From positions 6,644,413 through 6,708,412 of the forward strand of contig NZ_KB912942.1 in NCBI RefSeq assembly GCF_000383915.1: 64,000 nucleotides of DNA, given 5' to 3'. The notes beneath the pieces were generated by a model, which did not search any database, was not told the origin of the DNA, and saw only the letters and a program-made list of their open reading frames with translations. Numbering within the stretch: the first letter of the stretch is position 1; each line of letters opens with the position of its first letter. Of the stretch, positions 43,353 to 51,013 are shown piece by piece. Made by a program: the position numbers and the translations under genes. This DNA comes from Amycolatopsis benzoatilytica AK 16/65. Lineage in GTDB: Bacteria > Actinomycetota > Actinomycetes > Mycobacteriales > Pseudonocardiaceae.

Positions 43353-43954
43353 CGGTCACCCCCTTCTCCTGCAAGCAGATCGCGCATCGAGTCGAGGCAG
43401 CGGCCCCGGGTGGGACCGACGCTGCCGCGCGGCATCTGCATGGCCTCGGCGACCGCTCGGTACTCCGCGCGTCCCGCGAGAACCGTCAGCCGCAACAGCT
43501 CCTGGCAGCGATCCGGCAACCGGAGGAAGGCGCGCCAGACCCGGCGGTCGCGATCGGCGCGAACGGCTTCCTCCTCAGGAGCCGGATGATCGCTCTCGAG
43601 CGTCGCAGCGACCTCGTCGCTGAGCGGCACCGGCTGCAAGCGCCGCCCGTAAGGACGCGTCGCCTCGCGGCGGGTGGTGGTGATCAGCCACGCGGCGAGC
43701 GCACGCGGGTCGCGCAGCTTCGCCAGTTGGCTGAACAGTGCGAGCCAGACCGTCTGGACCACGTCCTCGGCCAGTTGCCGGTCCAGACCGTTCGCGCGCG
43801 CGACATGCCACACGAGCGGGGTGAGCTCTTCCACGAGTTTCGCCATGGCGCGCCGATCACCGCCCCGAGCCGCCTCCATGCAGGCGGCGTGCAGATCGGC
43901 GCCGGTCAAGCCCTCCCAGGGCGGGTCTACCTCGGTGGTATGCACGTCGGTCAC
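43349..43954 (-). CDS. ECF-type RNA polymerase sigma factor
   Basis: The 201-residue sigma-70-type factor has region 2 in AMAKLVEELTPLVWHVARANG and AEDVVQTVWLALFSQLAKLRD, and region 4 in FLRLPDRCQELLRLTVLAGR with EAMQMPRGSVGPTRGRCLDSM as the DNA-binding helix-turn-helix. The GTG at 43954 is chosen because GGAGGGAGG precedes it at 6-7 bases; an upstream in-frame extension is not protein-like. It heads the operon with the beta-domain protein and the CHAT protease. A promoter-like element (44217-44241) lies about 260 bp upstream, and the same element precedes the peptide gene at 45101. This suggests that the sigma factor reads both, including its own operon. Confidence 0.88.
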   Translation of the reverse strand: MTDVHTTEVDPPWEGLTGADLHAACMEAARGGDRRAMAKLVEELTPLVWHVARANGLDRQLAEDVVQTVWLALFSQLAKLRDPRALAAWLITTTRREATRPYGRRLQPVPLSDEVAATLESDHPAPEEEAVRADRDRRVWRAFLRLPDRCQELLRLTVLAGRAEYRAVAEAMQMPRGSVGPTRGRCLDSMRDLLAGEGGDR

Positions 43955-44216
43955 CGTAGCTGCCTCCCTCCGGAGCCGCGTTGACCTGGGCAGCAGAGCC
44001 CAGCGCCGTGTCGGCGCGGACCCGGTCGCGGCCGGCCCGTTCGCTGGCCGGTCCCCGGAACGATGGTGGATCGCTGTGGTCGTCACTGCTCTTCGGGTGG
44101 GGTCGTTGATGCGACTGATGCCCGCGGGCCCGAGGGGGCCCGTGGGTGGTGCCTGAGCTGGTGGATTCGGTCGGTTGCCTGACGGTCTCATGAGAGAGGA
44201 GCGGCCAAGCAGTACT

Positions 44217-44241
44217 CAGATACCTCGATCTCTGACTTTTT
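44217..44241 (-). promoter_or_regulatory. Promoter P2 of the sigma/CHAT operon (ECF-like)
   Basis: On the minus strand AAAAAGTC-N10-GTATCTG matches element P1 (45156-45180) in both boxes and in the 10-base spacer. It lies in the only AT-rich patch of this region, about 260 bases upstream of the sigma factor start. That predicts a long leader of roughly 255 nt. The assignment is based on this shared pattern only. Confidence 0.55.
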
Positions 44242-44488
44242 TGAAGAAATTTTTCGGCGCTCGGCGCGGGCCGCGTTTCCGCAGGCAGTGGCTAGCTGCC
44301 CCGGCCAGGACCCGGGGCACCCGGGGCGACTCTCGCCGAACGCGACCGGCCCCCAATACCCCTCGCATCCGACGGCCCGACCCTGCCCTGCCGCGGACCC
44401 GCGTCGCCACGGCCCGGTCCTGCCGGGGCTCGCCTCGCCTCGCCGCGGCCCGACCCTGCCTCGGTCCGCGCACCGTCCCGGCCGGACA

Positions 44489-44910
44489 GATCCCTCCCCA
44501 GGATCGGCCCGCCCGGGCCGGCCGCGCGCCCGGACTGGAGGGTTCGCGTGCCCGTCGGGCCGAGTGGATTCCCCTCCCTGAATCCACTCGGCTGACGGAC
44601 CCGCGAACCGGTTCCCGGCCTTCCCGGAGCGGCGCCGCCGCACCGGTTCGTCACGCAACCGGCCGAGCCCGGTCAGCGCGGCGGTTCCCTCCCCGGAACC
44701 ACCCCGCCGGCTTATTGCTTCGCCAGGTCGGGTTTCGCGGCGCGCCGGCTCGGCCGTGGACAGCGGCCGATCCGTTGCGCTGGCCGGAGAAGGCCGCGTA
44801 CCGGCCGGCGCGAGCGGTGCGCCCGCACCGGCCGATACGTCCTCCCCCATCGGGACCCCGCTCCCCACCGGGGTCCCGCCGGACGGAATTCCTCCCCGAA
44901 TCCGCCCGGC
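44489..44910 (-). ncRNA. Candidate structured RNA: array of hairpins with GGGAG loops
   Basis: This part of the 1-kb gap 43955-44957 contains five separate hairpins: 44489-44505, 44559-44592 (13 perfect pairs), 44679-44709, 44851-44878 (10 perfect pairs) and 44878-44910. On the minus strand, the strand of both flanking genes, the apical loops read TGGGGAG, AGGGAGGG, GGGGAG, GTGGGGAG and GGGGAG, so every loop shows GGGAG. An alternative stem (44832-44853) competes with the fourth. The frames open across it encode Gly/Arg/Pro-rich sequence without any natural protein look. It could be the 3' part of the peptide transcript or an independent RNA. Loops with Shine-Dalgarno-like sequence suggest protein or ribosome titration, as in CsrB-type RNAs. 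No Rfam family comes to mind. Confidence 0.5.
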
Positions 44911-44957
44911 CGACGACGTCCGGCAGCCCCCTCGGCTCCCGGATGCCGTCCGTCTGG

Positions 44958-45101
44958 CTATTTCACGTTGCCGCGTTCGTCCAACGGCTCGTGGTTGCTG
45001 TTCGGGCTGATCGTCCCGCCTTCCGGACGCGGCACCGGGGGCTTGGCGACCGGCTGCGTCGTGGTGGTCGGCGTGCGTTCATCGTTCTGATCCGCAGGCA
45101 T
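44958..45101 (-). CDS. Short Pro/Thr-rich peptide, possible CHAT-system effector or signal
   Basis: The 47-residue gene has an excellent ribosome site (GGGAGGG, 5 bases before the ATG). The peptide starts MPADQNDERTPTTTTQPVAK and continues with a Pro-rich stretch, then GGTISPNSNHEPLDERGNVK at its C-terminus. It has no Cys, no membrane segment and no signal peptide. An ECF-like promoter (45156-45180) precedes it by about 50 bases, and the same promoter design precedes the sigma/CHAT operon downstream. The hairpin array begins about 50 bases after its stop. It may be a substrate of the CHAT protease or a signal peptide; both are inference. It is too short to be recognised by family. Confidence 0.65.
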   Translation of the reverse strand: MPADQNDERTPTTTTQPVAKPPVPRPEGGTISPNSNHEPLDERGNVK

Positions 45102-45155
45102 CTGAGCCCTCCCTGTGACCTCGGTTCGCCCCATAGGACGCACCCAGGATGCTTC

Positions 45156-45180
45156 CAGATACACGGAGCGCCGAAGTTTT
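45156..45180 (-). promoter_or_regulatory. Promoter P1 of the short peptide gene (ECF-like)
   Basis: On the minus strand AAAACTTC-N10-GTATCTG stands about 55 bases before the peptide start. The pattern repeats that of P2 at 44217-44241. Its location inside an AT-rich patch between the divided genes fits a promoter. Recognition by the local ECF sigma factor is inferred from the shared boxes. Confidence 0.55.
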
Positions 45181-45202
45181 CCGACTTTTTCGGATCGGAC
45201 GA

Positions 45203-45946
45203 TCAGGAAGGCCGCCGCAACTCCCCCGGATGCCATCCCGCTGTGACGGCGGGTAACTCTTTCGCGAGCGCGGCGGCCCACGCGCGGTAGCCGGTCGGAC
45301 CGGGGTGGAATCGGTCGCTGGCGAACATGTCCGGCTTGAGCAGGCCGGACGCCAGCGGGACGTAGCGCACGCCAGGGAGCCGTACGAGCGAGCGCGCTGC
45401 CCGATCGAGTGCGGCCGACCAGGCGCCCAGCACATCCCGGAGCGGACGCGGCAACGACGGGAAGCTGCCGAGCGGCGGTACTCCGGCGAGCACGATCGGG
45501 ACATCGCCGATCCGCCGGCGGACTTCGATGACGATCTTCAGCAGATCCCGCCGGTAGCGTGCGGCGGAGCGCAGCTCCAGGGTGTCGTTCACACCGAGGA
45601 CGACGACCACCGCATCGGCTGGCTGGATGCGCGGGACCAGCTCGTCGAGCACCACTCGGGCCGAAGCTCCCGTGCTGCCCAGCGCTTGCCATCGCACCGC
45701 GCGTCCGGACGCGGCGATCGCGGACGCGAGTTGGCCGGTGAGCGCTTCGGCGTGGGTGGGCGCTCCGACACCGTCCACCGTCGACTCGCCGATGACGGCG
45801 AGCCGGAACGGAGGTCCGGTGCCGAGCGCGCCCGCGGTCGGCCCGGCGGCCCCGGGGAGCCGCGGAGTCGCCCGGCGCACTCGAACCGCCTGCACCGCGA
45901 GCACTGGCGTGAGCAGGAAGAGGAGGAACAGCCGAAGAACTGCCAT
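45203..45946 (-). CDS. SGNH/GDSL-type hydrolase, membrane-anchored
   Basis: The 247-residue protein has an N-terminal hydrophobic helix (VLRLFLLFLLTPVLAVQAV) that could anchor or export it. The SGNH blocks follow: FRLAVIGESTVDGVGA (block I, GES instead of GDS), a Gly in ALGSTGASARV, VVVVLGVNDTLEL (block III, GxND) and ASDRFHPGPTGYRAWA (block V, DxxH). It should hydrolyse esters, perhaps of envelope carbohydrates, outside the membrane. The ATG at 45946 is used; a longer frame upstream reaches 46015. The gene lies next to, but outside, the CHAT locus; the gap of about 20 bp to P1 shows that it ends just before that promoter. Confidence 0.86.
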   Translation of the reverse strand: MAVLRLFLLFLLTPVLAVQAVRVRRATPRLPGAAGPTAGALGTGPPFRLAVIGESTVDGVGAPTHAEALTGQLASAIAASGRAVRWQALGSTGASARVVLDELVPRIQPADAVVVVLGVNDTLELRSAARYRRDLLKIVIEVRRRIGDVPIVLAGVPPLGSFPSLPRPLRDVLGAWSAALDRAARSLVRLPGVRYVPLASGLLKPDMFASDRFHPGPTGYRAWAAALAKELPAVTAGWHPGELRRPS

Positions 45947-45995
45947 GCCCGCGACAGTAGCGACAGGCACCGACAAACCGGGGCGGGCGACGGGA

Positions 45996-46027
45996 GTTGT
46001 CCACAGGGCGAGCAAGTTGTGGACAAC
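45996..46027. other. Pair of inverted DnaA boxes
   Basis: GTTGTCCACA (45996-46005) and its exact inverse TGTGGACAAC (46018-46027) are separated by 12 bases. TTGTCCACA is the actinobacterial DnaA box. A near match, TTGTGCACA, follows at 46152-46160. There is no dnaA, dnaN or replication gene here, so this is not the chromosomal origin. It may be a DnaA-titrating or DnaA-regulated site upstream of the SGNH gene. Confidence 0.6.
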
Positions 46028-46181
46028 TCTGGGGATACTTTGCCGCGAACTCGGGGAACGCGTGTTGAACTGCGCGGGAACGGGGATTCAGCGCGGTAGC
46101 GCGGTGGTTCGCAGAGCGATGACCAGGGAAGAGATCGGCGATTGCCGGCAGTTGTGCACAGCCACCCGCACCGCCCGTGTC

Positions 46182-46817
46182 TCACCCCTGCGCGATAGAC
46201 ACCGTCTTCCCCGCCAACTCGTCCTCGCCGATCGCGTCCAGCAAGAACCGGGCCACCTCCGCCCGTGAGATCTGGAAGCTGCCTCGCACATCTGCCCCTA
46301 CCCGGCTGCGTACGCGGCCCCGGGCTGGGCCGTTCGTCAGCCTCGTCGGGCGGACGATCGTCCATCGCACGTCCGGTTCCGCGTGCAGCACCGCTTCCAT
46401 CTCCCGCAGGTCGGCATACGCGTTGCGCAGCACCGCTCCCAGCAGCGGCTTCAGCACGAACCGCGCTGGCAGGCTGTCTCCGGGCGCGGGCAGACCAGAG
46501 GCGCTCACCACCACGAACCGCGTCGACGAACCGCGCAATGCCGACACCACGGCTCGCGCGCCGTCCGCGTTGACGGTCGTCGGATTGCGGTCGCCTGGGC
46601 CCAGCGCGAGCACCACGGCGTCTCGGCCGGTCACCGCATCGGTCAGGGCTGCCCCGGTCAGCGAAGGGCGCTCGGCGACGTCCAGCCGAGAGTGCGCGGG
46701 AACGGCCAGCCGCGAGGCGGCACGGACTACCGCGGTGACATGCCAGCCGCGGGCCAGAGCTTCCCGCACGGCGAGTCCGCCGGTTCGGCCGGTCGCACCC
46801 AGGACGGTGATCTTCAT
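46182..46817 (-). CDS. NAD(P)-binding atypical short-chain dehydrogenase
   Basis: The 211-residue protein starts with the dinucleotide motif KITVLGATGRTGGLAVREAL and shows the short NmrA/NAD(P)H-binding layout (PF13460): VVLALGPGDRNPTTVN, FVVVSASGLPAPGD and WTIVRPTRLTNGPARG. Such proteins are reductases, epimerases or redox sensors; no catalytic Tyr-Lys pair is obvious, so it may be a sensor or flavin-reductase-like enzyme. It diverges from a TetR regulator. Palindromes GTGAGT-GTTT-ACTCAC lie between them, so it is the likely target of that repressor. Confidence 0.87.
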   Translation of the reverse strand: MKITVLGATGRTGGLAVREALARGWHVTAVVRAASRLAVPAHSRLDVAERPSLTGAALTDAVTGRDAVVLALGPGDRNPTTVNADGARAVVSALRGSSTRFVVVSASGLPAPGDSLPARFVLKPLLGAVLRNAYADLREMEAVLHAEPDVRWTIVRPTRLTNGPARGRVRSRVGADVRGSFQISRAEVARFLLDAIGEDELAGKTVSIAQG

Positions 46818-46841
46818 CGGGAAACCTCCACGGCCAACAGG

Positions 46842-46882
46842 GGTGAGTGTTTACTCACCAGGTAGGGTAAGTGAACACTCAC
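46842..46882. promoter_or_regulatory. Candidate TetR operators (two palindromes)
   Basis: GGTGAGT-GTTT-ACTCACC (46842-46859) is a perfect 7-bp inverted repeat. GTGA-ACAC-TCAC (46871-46882) is a shorter related one. Both lie in the gap between the divergent NAD(P)-binding and TetR genes, a typical site for a self-regulating TetR repressor. Confidence 0.65.
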
Positions 46883-46912
46883 CCCGCTGAGAAGTCCTCA
46901 GGGAGCAAGTAC

Positions 46913-47470
46913 ATGGGAAGTCGCGAGGAGATCGTCGCCGCCGCCGCGGCGGTGATGCGGGAGCAGGGGTACGCGCACGCCACGACCAAGGCGATCGCGC
47001 AGGCGTCCGGCTACTCGGAAGCCTTGCTGTACAAACACTTCAAAGACAAGACCGCACTGTTCCTCGCCGTGCTCAAGGAAGAGCTGCCAGACCTCGCCGC
47101 CACCGCGGCCAGGCTGGCCGAGGAACCCGGGAAGGCCGGCGTCCAGGACAATCTCGCTGAACTGGCGGCGACCGCACTGGCCTTCTACTGCGCGAGTTTT
47201 CCGATCTCCGTCTCGATCTTCTCCTCGCGCGACCTGCTGCGCACTCACCGGGAGAGCCTCGAAAACGGCCCCGGCACGGCGATCGGGCTCGTGGCCGGCT
47301 ACTTCGCCGCCGAGGTCAGGCTGGGCAGGCTGCCGCGCGACACCGACGTGGACGCGACCGCCCGGCTGCTGCTCGGCGCGTGTTTCCAGGAAGCGTTCCT
47401 CGCGTCCTTCGAGGAGCGGCCGCCGGAACCAGACCTCGCTATCCGGCTCGCCGCGGCGATCGCCGGTTAG
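46913..47470 (+). CDS. TetR-family transcriptional regulator
   Basis: The 185-residue protein starts at 46913, chosen because AGGGAGC precedes it and because a GTG at 46871 lies inside the operator. The helix-turn-helix is ATTKAIAQASGYSEALLYKHFKDKTALF, the standard TetR signature; the ligand domain follows. It probably represses the divergent NAD(P)-binding protein gene and itself through the two palindromes in the gap. The ligand is unknown. Its 3' end overlaps by 4 bases the end of the converging GbsR/MarR-type gene. Confidence 0.9.
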   Translation: MGSREEIVAAAAAVMREQGYAHATTKAIAQASGYSEALLYKHFKDKTALFLAVLKEELPDLAATAARLAEEPGKAGVQDNLAELAATALAFYCASFPISVSIFSSRDLLRTHRESLENGPGTAIGLVAGYFAAEVRLGRLPRDTDVDATARLLLGACFQEAFLASFEERPPEPDLAIRLAAAIAG

Positions 47471-47952
47471 CTGCGCGCTTTACGCATCTCATGCCAGCGG
47501 TCGTACATCTTGTCGACCTCGACCAGCATGAACGCCAGGAAGTCCCGCATCTCCGCCAGCCGTTTCCCAGCCGGCGTGTCCTGGCCGAGCGCCTCGATGC
47601 CTTCCGAGGCCGCGTCGCGCCACATGATCAGGAAGCGGTCGCGCTTGAGGAAGGTCGCGTACCAGAGGTCGTCGTAGAGCCGGTAGTGGTCGCGGCGCTC
47701 ACCAGGTTCGCGGACCTTCGTGACCAGGCCGACCTGGTCCAGATACCGCACCGCGCCGGAGATCGCGGCCGGGCTCACCGACAACTGCTCCGCCAGCTCG
47801 GCAGCGGTCAGCTGCCCGGAATCCGTCGTCATCAGTGCCGCGAAGACTCGGGCGGACATGCGCTGCATGCCGATCTGGGCCATCACGAGACCCAGGCTCT
47901 CGACGTATCGGCGGACGGCGTCCTCGTCACGTTCCGTCTCAGGCGTCGTCAT
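47467..47952 (-). CDS. GbsR/MarR-type winged-helix regulator
   Basis: The 161-residue protein starts at 47952, after GAGGATGGACAG. It has the winged helix FAALMTTDSGQLTAAELAEQLSVSPAAISGAVRYLDQVGL in outline, followed by the wing region EPGERRDHYRLYDDLWY. The C-terminal helices (RFLIMWRDAASEGIEALG onward) fit GbsR-type MarR regulators. These often sit next to ABC exporters and control them in response to the exported drug. Here the exporter pair 48047-50547 diverges from it, and an inverted repeat lies over the exporter promoter. It is therefore probably a repressor of that exporter. Confidence 0.88.
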   Translation of the reverse strand: MTTPETERDEDAVRRYVESLGLVMAQIGMQRMSARVFAALMTTDSGQLTAAELAEQLSVSPAAISGAVRYLDQVGLVTKVREPGERRDHYRLYDDLWYATFLKRDRFLIMWRDAASEGIEALGQDTPAGKRLAEMRDFLAFMLVEVDKMYDRWHEMRKARS

Positions 47953-48010
47953 CTGTCCATCCTCTCCCACCGCATCCGGGAGGATCACTCGGTCCAGACA
48001 TTTTCTTAAC

Positions 48011-48039
48011 TTCACAACTTCGTGAAATAAGTGTAGCTT
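48011..48039 (+). promoter_or_regulatory. Exporter promoter with overlapping operator
   Basis: TTCACA (48011-48016), 17 bases, then TAGCTT (48034-48039) form a plausible promoter 8 bases before the ABC ATPase start. TTCAC-AACTTC-GTGAA is an inverted repeat between the boxes. Repression by the divergent GbsR/MarR-type regulator is the natural reading. Confidence 0.55.
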
Positions 48040-48046
48040 TCAAGTC

Positions 48047-48955
48047 ATGGGAAACGCCATCTCGATCTCCGGCCTGCACAAGGCATTCGGCCGGGTGCAG
48101 GCCCTCGACGGCCTCGATCTTCAGGTTCCCGCGGGGGAAGTACACGGATTCCTCGGCCCGAACGGCGCCGGGAAGTCCACCACCATCCGGGTGCTGCTCG
48201 GGCTGCTGCACGCCGACGCCGGCGAGGTCCGGCTGCTCGACGGCGACCCGTGGCGGGACGCGGCGAGCCTGCACCAGCGGCTCGCCTACGTCCCCGGCGA
48301 CGTCAATCTCTGGCCCAATCTCTCCGGCGGCGAAGTCATCGACCTGCTCGGCCGGCTGCGCGGCGGCCTCGACCAGAAGCGCCGCAAGGAACTCGTCGAG
48401 CGGTTCGACCTCGACCCGCGCAAGAAAGGCCGCACCTACTCCAAGGGCAACCGGCAGAAGGTCGCCATCGTCGCCGCCCTCGCGTCCACTGTGGACCTGC
48501 TGCTGCTCGACGAGCCGACCTCCGGCCTCGACCCGCTGATGGAGGCCACCTTCCAGGAGGTCATCCAGGAGGAACGCGCGCAGGGCCGCACCGTGCTGCT
48601 GTCCAGCCACATCCTCGCCGAGGTGGAAGCCTTGTGCGACAAGGTGAGCATCATCCGAAGCGGCCGCACCGTCGAGACCGGCACGCTCGCGCAGCTGCGC
48701 CACCTCACCCGCACCTCCATCGCCGCCGAGCTGGCCGGACCGCCGAACGGGCTGGCCAAGCTCGCCGACGTGCACGACCTCAAGGTAGAGGGCAACCGCG
48801 TCCGTTTCGACGTGGAGACGCGCTCGCTCGACGACGCGCTGCGCCAGCTGACCCAGATCGGCGTGCGCAGCCTGGAGAGCCGTCCGCCCACGCTGGAAGA
48901 GCTGTTCCTGCGCCACTACGCGGACGAGCTGAAGCCCAGCGAGGCACAGAAATGA
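48047..48955 (+). CDS. ABC exporter ATP-binding protein
   Basis: The 302-residue ABC ATPase has Walker [10 protein letters not shown], a Q-loop, signature [18 protein letters not shown] (degenerate LSGGQ), Walker [14 protein letters not shown] and H-loop [12 protein letters not shown]-terminal extension of about 80 residues is typical of drug-resistance ATPases of the DrrA/CcmA group. It energises export by the permease encoded after it, with ATGA overlap. Regulation by the divergent GbsR/MarR-type protein is likely. The substrate is unknown; the family exports antibiotics and polyketides. Confidence 0.93.
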   Translation: MGNAISISGLHKAFGRVQALDGLDLQVPAGEVHGFLGPNGAGKSTTIRVLLGLLHADAGEVRLLDGDPWRDAASLHQRLAYVPGDVNLWPNLSGGEVIDLLGRLRGGLDQKRRKELVERFDLDPRKKGRTYSKGNRQKVAIVAALASTVDLLLLDEPTSGLDPLMEATFQEVIQEERAQGRTVLLSSHILAEVEALCDKVSIIRSGRTVETGTLAQLRHLTRTSIAAELAGPPNGLAKLADVHDLKVEGNRVRFDVETRSLDDALRQLTQIGVRSLESRPPTLEELFLRHYADELKPSEAQK

Positions 48956-50547
48956 CCGGCGCGCTGGTCGGCACCCGGCAGCTGATCCGGTTGGCGCTGC
49001 GCCGGGACCGGGTGATCCTGCCGATCTGGATCGTGCTGCTCAGCATCGTCCCGGCGGCCACGGTGAGCAGTTACGACCAGTTCTATCCGACCGCCGCGAG
49101 CCGCGCCGGGCTCGTCGCGTCCGCCGCCGCGAACCCGTCGTTCGCGCTGCTCTACGGCCCGGCGTTCAACCTCGGCACGGCCGGCGGGTTCATCGCCTGG
49201 CGCATGGGCGGCTTCCTGGCCCTGCTGACCGGGCTGATGGCGGTCTTCACGCTCACCCGGCACACGCGCGCCGAGGAGGACTCCGGGCGCGCGGAACTGC
49301 TGGCGTCCACGGTGGTCGGCCGGTACGCGCCGCTCACCGCAGCGATCGCTGTCACCGGCGGCGCGAGCGTCCTGATCGGCCTGCTGCAAGCGGTCACGCT
49401 TGGCTCGAAGGTTCCCGCCGGGGGCGCGGCGGCGCTCGGCGCGAGCATCGCGCTCGCTGGTCTGGTGTTCACCGGTGTCGCCGCCGTGGCCGTCCAGCTC
49501 GGCGAGTATTCGCGCACTGCCAACGGGATCGGCACCGCCGTGCTGGGGGTCGCGTTCTTGTTGCGCGGCGCGGGAGATTCGACCGCCGACGCGCACTGGC
49601 TGTCGTGGCTCTCCCCGCTCGGCTGGGCGCAGCAGATCCGGCCGTTCGCCGGGGAACGCTGGTGGGTGCTGGCATTGCCGGCCGCGACCACGCTCGTGCT
49701 GCTCGCCGTCGCCTTCACGCTGCTGCCGCGTCGGGACGTCGGGGTGGGCCTGATCCCGCCCCGACTCGGCCGGGCCGAAGCCGCACCGTCGTTGCAGTCG
49801 CCGATCTCGCTGGCCTGGCGCCTGCAACGGGGTCCGTTGTTCGGCTGGCTGGCCGGGCTGGCGATCGGCGGCGCGCTGTTCGGAACGATCGCGCAGGGCA
49901 TCTCCGGCCTGGTCGGCGACACTCCGCAAGCCAAGGAGATCTTCGAACGGCTCGGCGGCGCGCACGGCATGGTCGACGCGTTCCTCGCGACGATGGTGAG
50001 CCTGTTCGCCATGCTGGCTTCGCTTTACGGCGTGCAGGCGACGCTCCGGATGCGCGCTGAGGAAACCGCGATCCGCCTCGAACCGCTGCTGGCCACGCGG
50101 GTCGGCCGGCTCCGCTGGGCCGGCAGCCACCTGGTGTTCGCCTTCCTCGGCAGCGCGCTGCTCGTGCTCGTCGGCGGCGTGCTTCTCGGCCTGACGAACG
50201 GGTTGCGCGGCGGCGATGTCGCGGACTCGGTGGGGAACACGTTCGAGGCGGTAGCAGTGCAGGTGCCCGCCGCCTGGGTGATCATCGCGGTGGCCACGTT
50301 GCTCTTCGGGGCACTGCCGAAGAGCGCGACCGCCGCGTGGGGTGTGGCCGCACTGGCGTTGCTGATCAGCATGTTCGGCCCGGTCGTCAACGCGCCGCAG
50401 CTGGTGCTGGACGTTTCGCCGTTCCAGCACCCGCCGAAGGTGCCCGGACAGGCGCTTACCGCGGTGCCGCTGGTGGCGTTGCTCGCGGTGTCCGCGGTGG
50501 TACTCGGGGCCGCGCTAGCCGGGTGGCGGCGGCGCGACGTCGGCTGA
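48952..50547 (+). CDS. ABC exporter permease (polyketide antibiotic exporter-like)
   Basis: The 531-residue membrane protein has about 12 predicted helices in two similar halves, each starting with a short Arg-rich segment ([20 protein letters not shown] and [17 protein letters not shown]). The layout fits the two-half permeases annotated as exporters of polyketide antibiotics, which pair with a single ATPase. The start overlaps the stop of the ATPase gene. The C-terminus WRRRDVG is cytoplasmic. There is no biosynthetic cluster nearby, so the pair may be for resistance to outside compounds. Confidence 0.9.
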   Translation: MTGALVGTRQLIRLALRRDRVILPIWIVLLSIVPAATVSSYDQFYPTAASRAGLVASAAANPSFALLYGPAFNLGTAGGFIAWRMGGFLALLTGLMAVFTLTRHTRAEEDSGRAELLASTVVGRYAPLTAAIAVTGGASVLIGLLQAVTLGSKVPAGGAAALGASIALAGLVFTGVAAVAVQLGEYSRTANGIGTAVLGVAFLLRGAGDSTADAHWLSWLSPLGWAQQIRPFAGERWWVLALPAATTLVLLAVAFTLLPRRDVGVGLIPPRLGRAEAAPSLQSPISLAWRLQRGPLFGWLAGLAIGGALFGTIAQGISGLVGDTPQAKEIFERLGGAHGMVDAFLATMVSLFAMLASLYGVQATLRMRAEETAIRLEPLLATRVGRLRWAGSHLVFAFLGSALLVLVGGVLLGLTNGLRGGDVADSVGNTFEAVAVQVPAAWVIIAVATLLFGALPKSATAAWGVAALALLISMFGPVVNAPQLVLDVSPFQHPPKVPGQALTAVPLVALLAVSAVVLGAALAGWRRRDVG

Positions 50548-50549
50548 CG

Positions 50550-50894
50550 TCAGCCGTCGGAGCCCGGGGAGGCGAAAACGCTCGTCGGGCTCAGCGAAGT
50601 CGGCGGAGGCGACGATGGGCTCGACGGAGTCGGCGTGACCGAGATCGTCGCCGTCGTGGTGCGCGGTGCCGGGGGCGGCGCGCGATGAGTGACGGTGACC
50701 GGCGGCAGAGGGAGGCCGGTCACCGTCACCGTCACTTGCTCCGCGGAAGGCGCGGGCGACGACGGCACGGAGGTCTGGCTGGTTGGCTGCGGAGTGCGAC
50801 CGGCGACCAGGAGCGCGGCGACCAGCAGACCGCCAGCGACTCCGGCGAGCCCAGTCACGACGACGTAACCCCAGGTGGGAGCGGTGTCCGACAT
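50550..50894 (-). CDS. Membrane-anchored Ser/Thr/Pro-rich protein
   Basis: The 114-residue protein has one membrane helix (YVVVTGLAGVAGGLLVAALLVA) close to the N-terminus and an extended tail rich in Thr, Ser, Pro and Val (QVTVTVTGLPLPPVTVTHR). The tail is probably extracellular and could be glycosylated. GGAGG is placed about 4-7 bases before the ATG. The gene ends 3 bp from the converging permease stop. There is no recognisable family; such proteins are common in actinobacteria and may be wall spacers. Confidence 0.7.
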   Translation of the reverse strand: MSDTAPTWGYVVVTGLAGVAGGLLVAALLVAGRTPQPTSQTSVPSSPAPSAEQVTVTVTGLPLPPVTVTHRAPPPAPRTTTATISVTPTPSSPSSPPPTSLSPTSVFASPGSDG

Positions 50895-50972
50895 TCCGGC
50901 ACCTCCTCGCCGCGCGTCAGTCGGCTACGAGGATCTCGTCGCGTTGATCATAGGCTCCGTTACACAGAGTGC

Positions 50973-51006
50973 AAGTTGAGTGGCACAGACTCAACTTAGG
51001 TAATAC
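50973..51006 (+). promoter_or_regulatory. Operator and promoter of the MFS gene
   Basis: AAGTTGAGT-ggcacag-ACTCAACTT is a perfect 9-bp inverted repeat (50973-50997). TAATAC (51001-51006) follows and would be the -10 box of the MFS gene, whose ATG is only 7 bases further; the mRNA may be leaderless or nearly so. The regulator is not obvious; the TetR at 52228-52773 is a candidate. Confidence 0.6.
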
Positions 51007-51013
51007 TGGTGAT

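Noticed and set aside
44188..44868. Minus-strand frame through the hairpin array with recurring GEG residues
   Set aside because: The loops partly fall in one frame, giving GEG-like repeats, but the rest is Arg/Gly/Pro-rich without any domain. I kept the RNA interpretation, while noting that a repetitive protein cannot be fully excluded.
44175..45290. Long plus-strand frame over the hairpin array
   Set aside because: It is Arg/Pro-rich with no fold-like pattern, runs through both promoter elements and the peptide gene on the other strand, and has no ribosome site of note.
45996..46027. Chromosomal replication origin
   Set aside because: Only two exact DnaA boxes plus one near match occur, there is no AT-rich unwinding region, and dnaA, dnaN or gyrase genes are absent.
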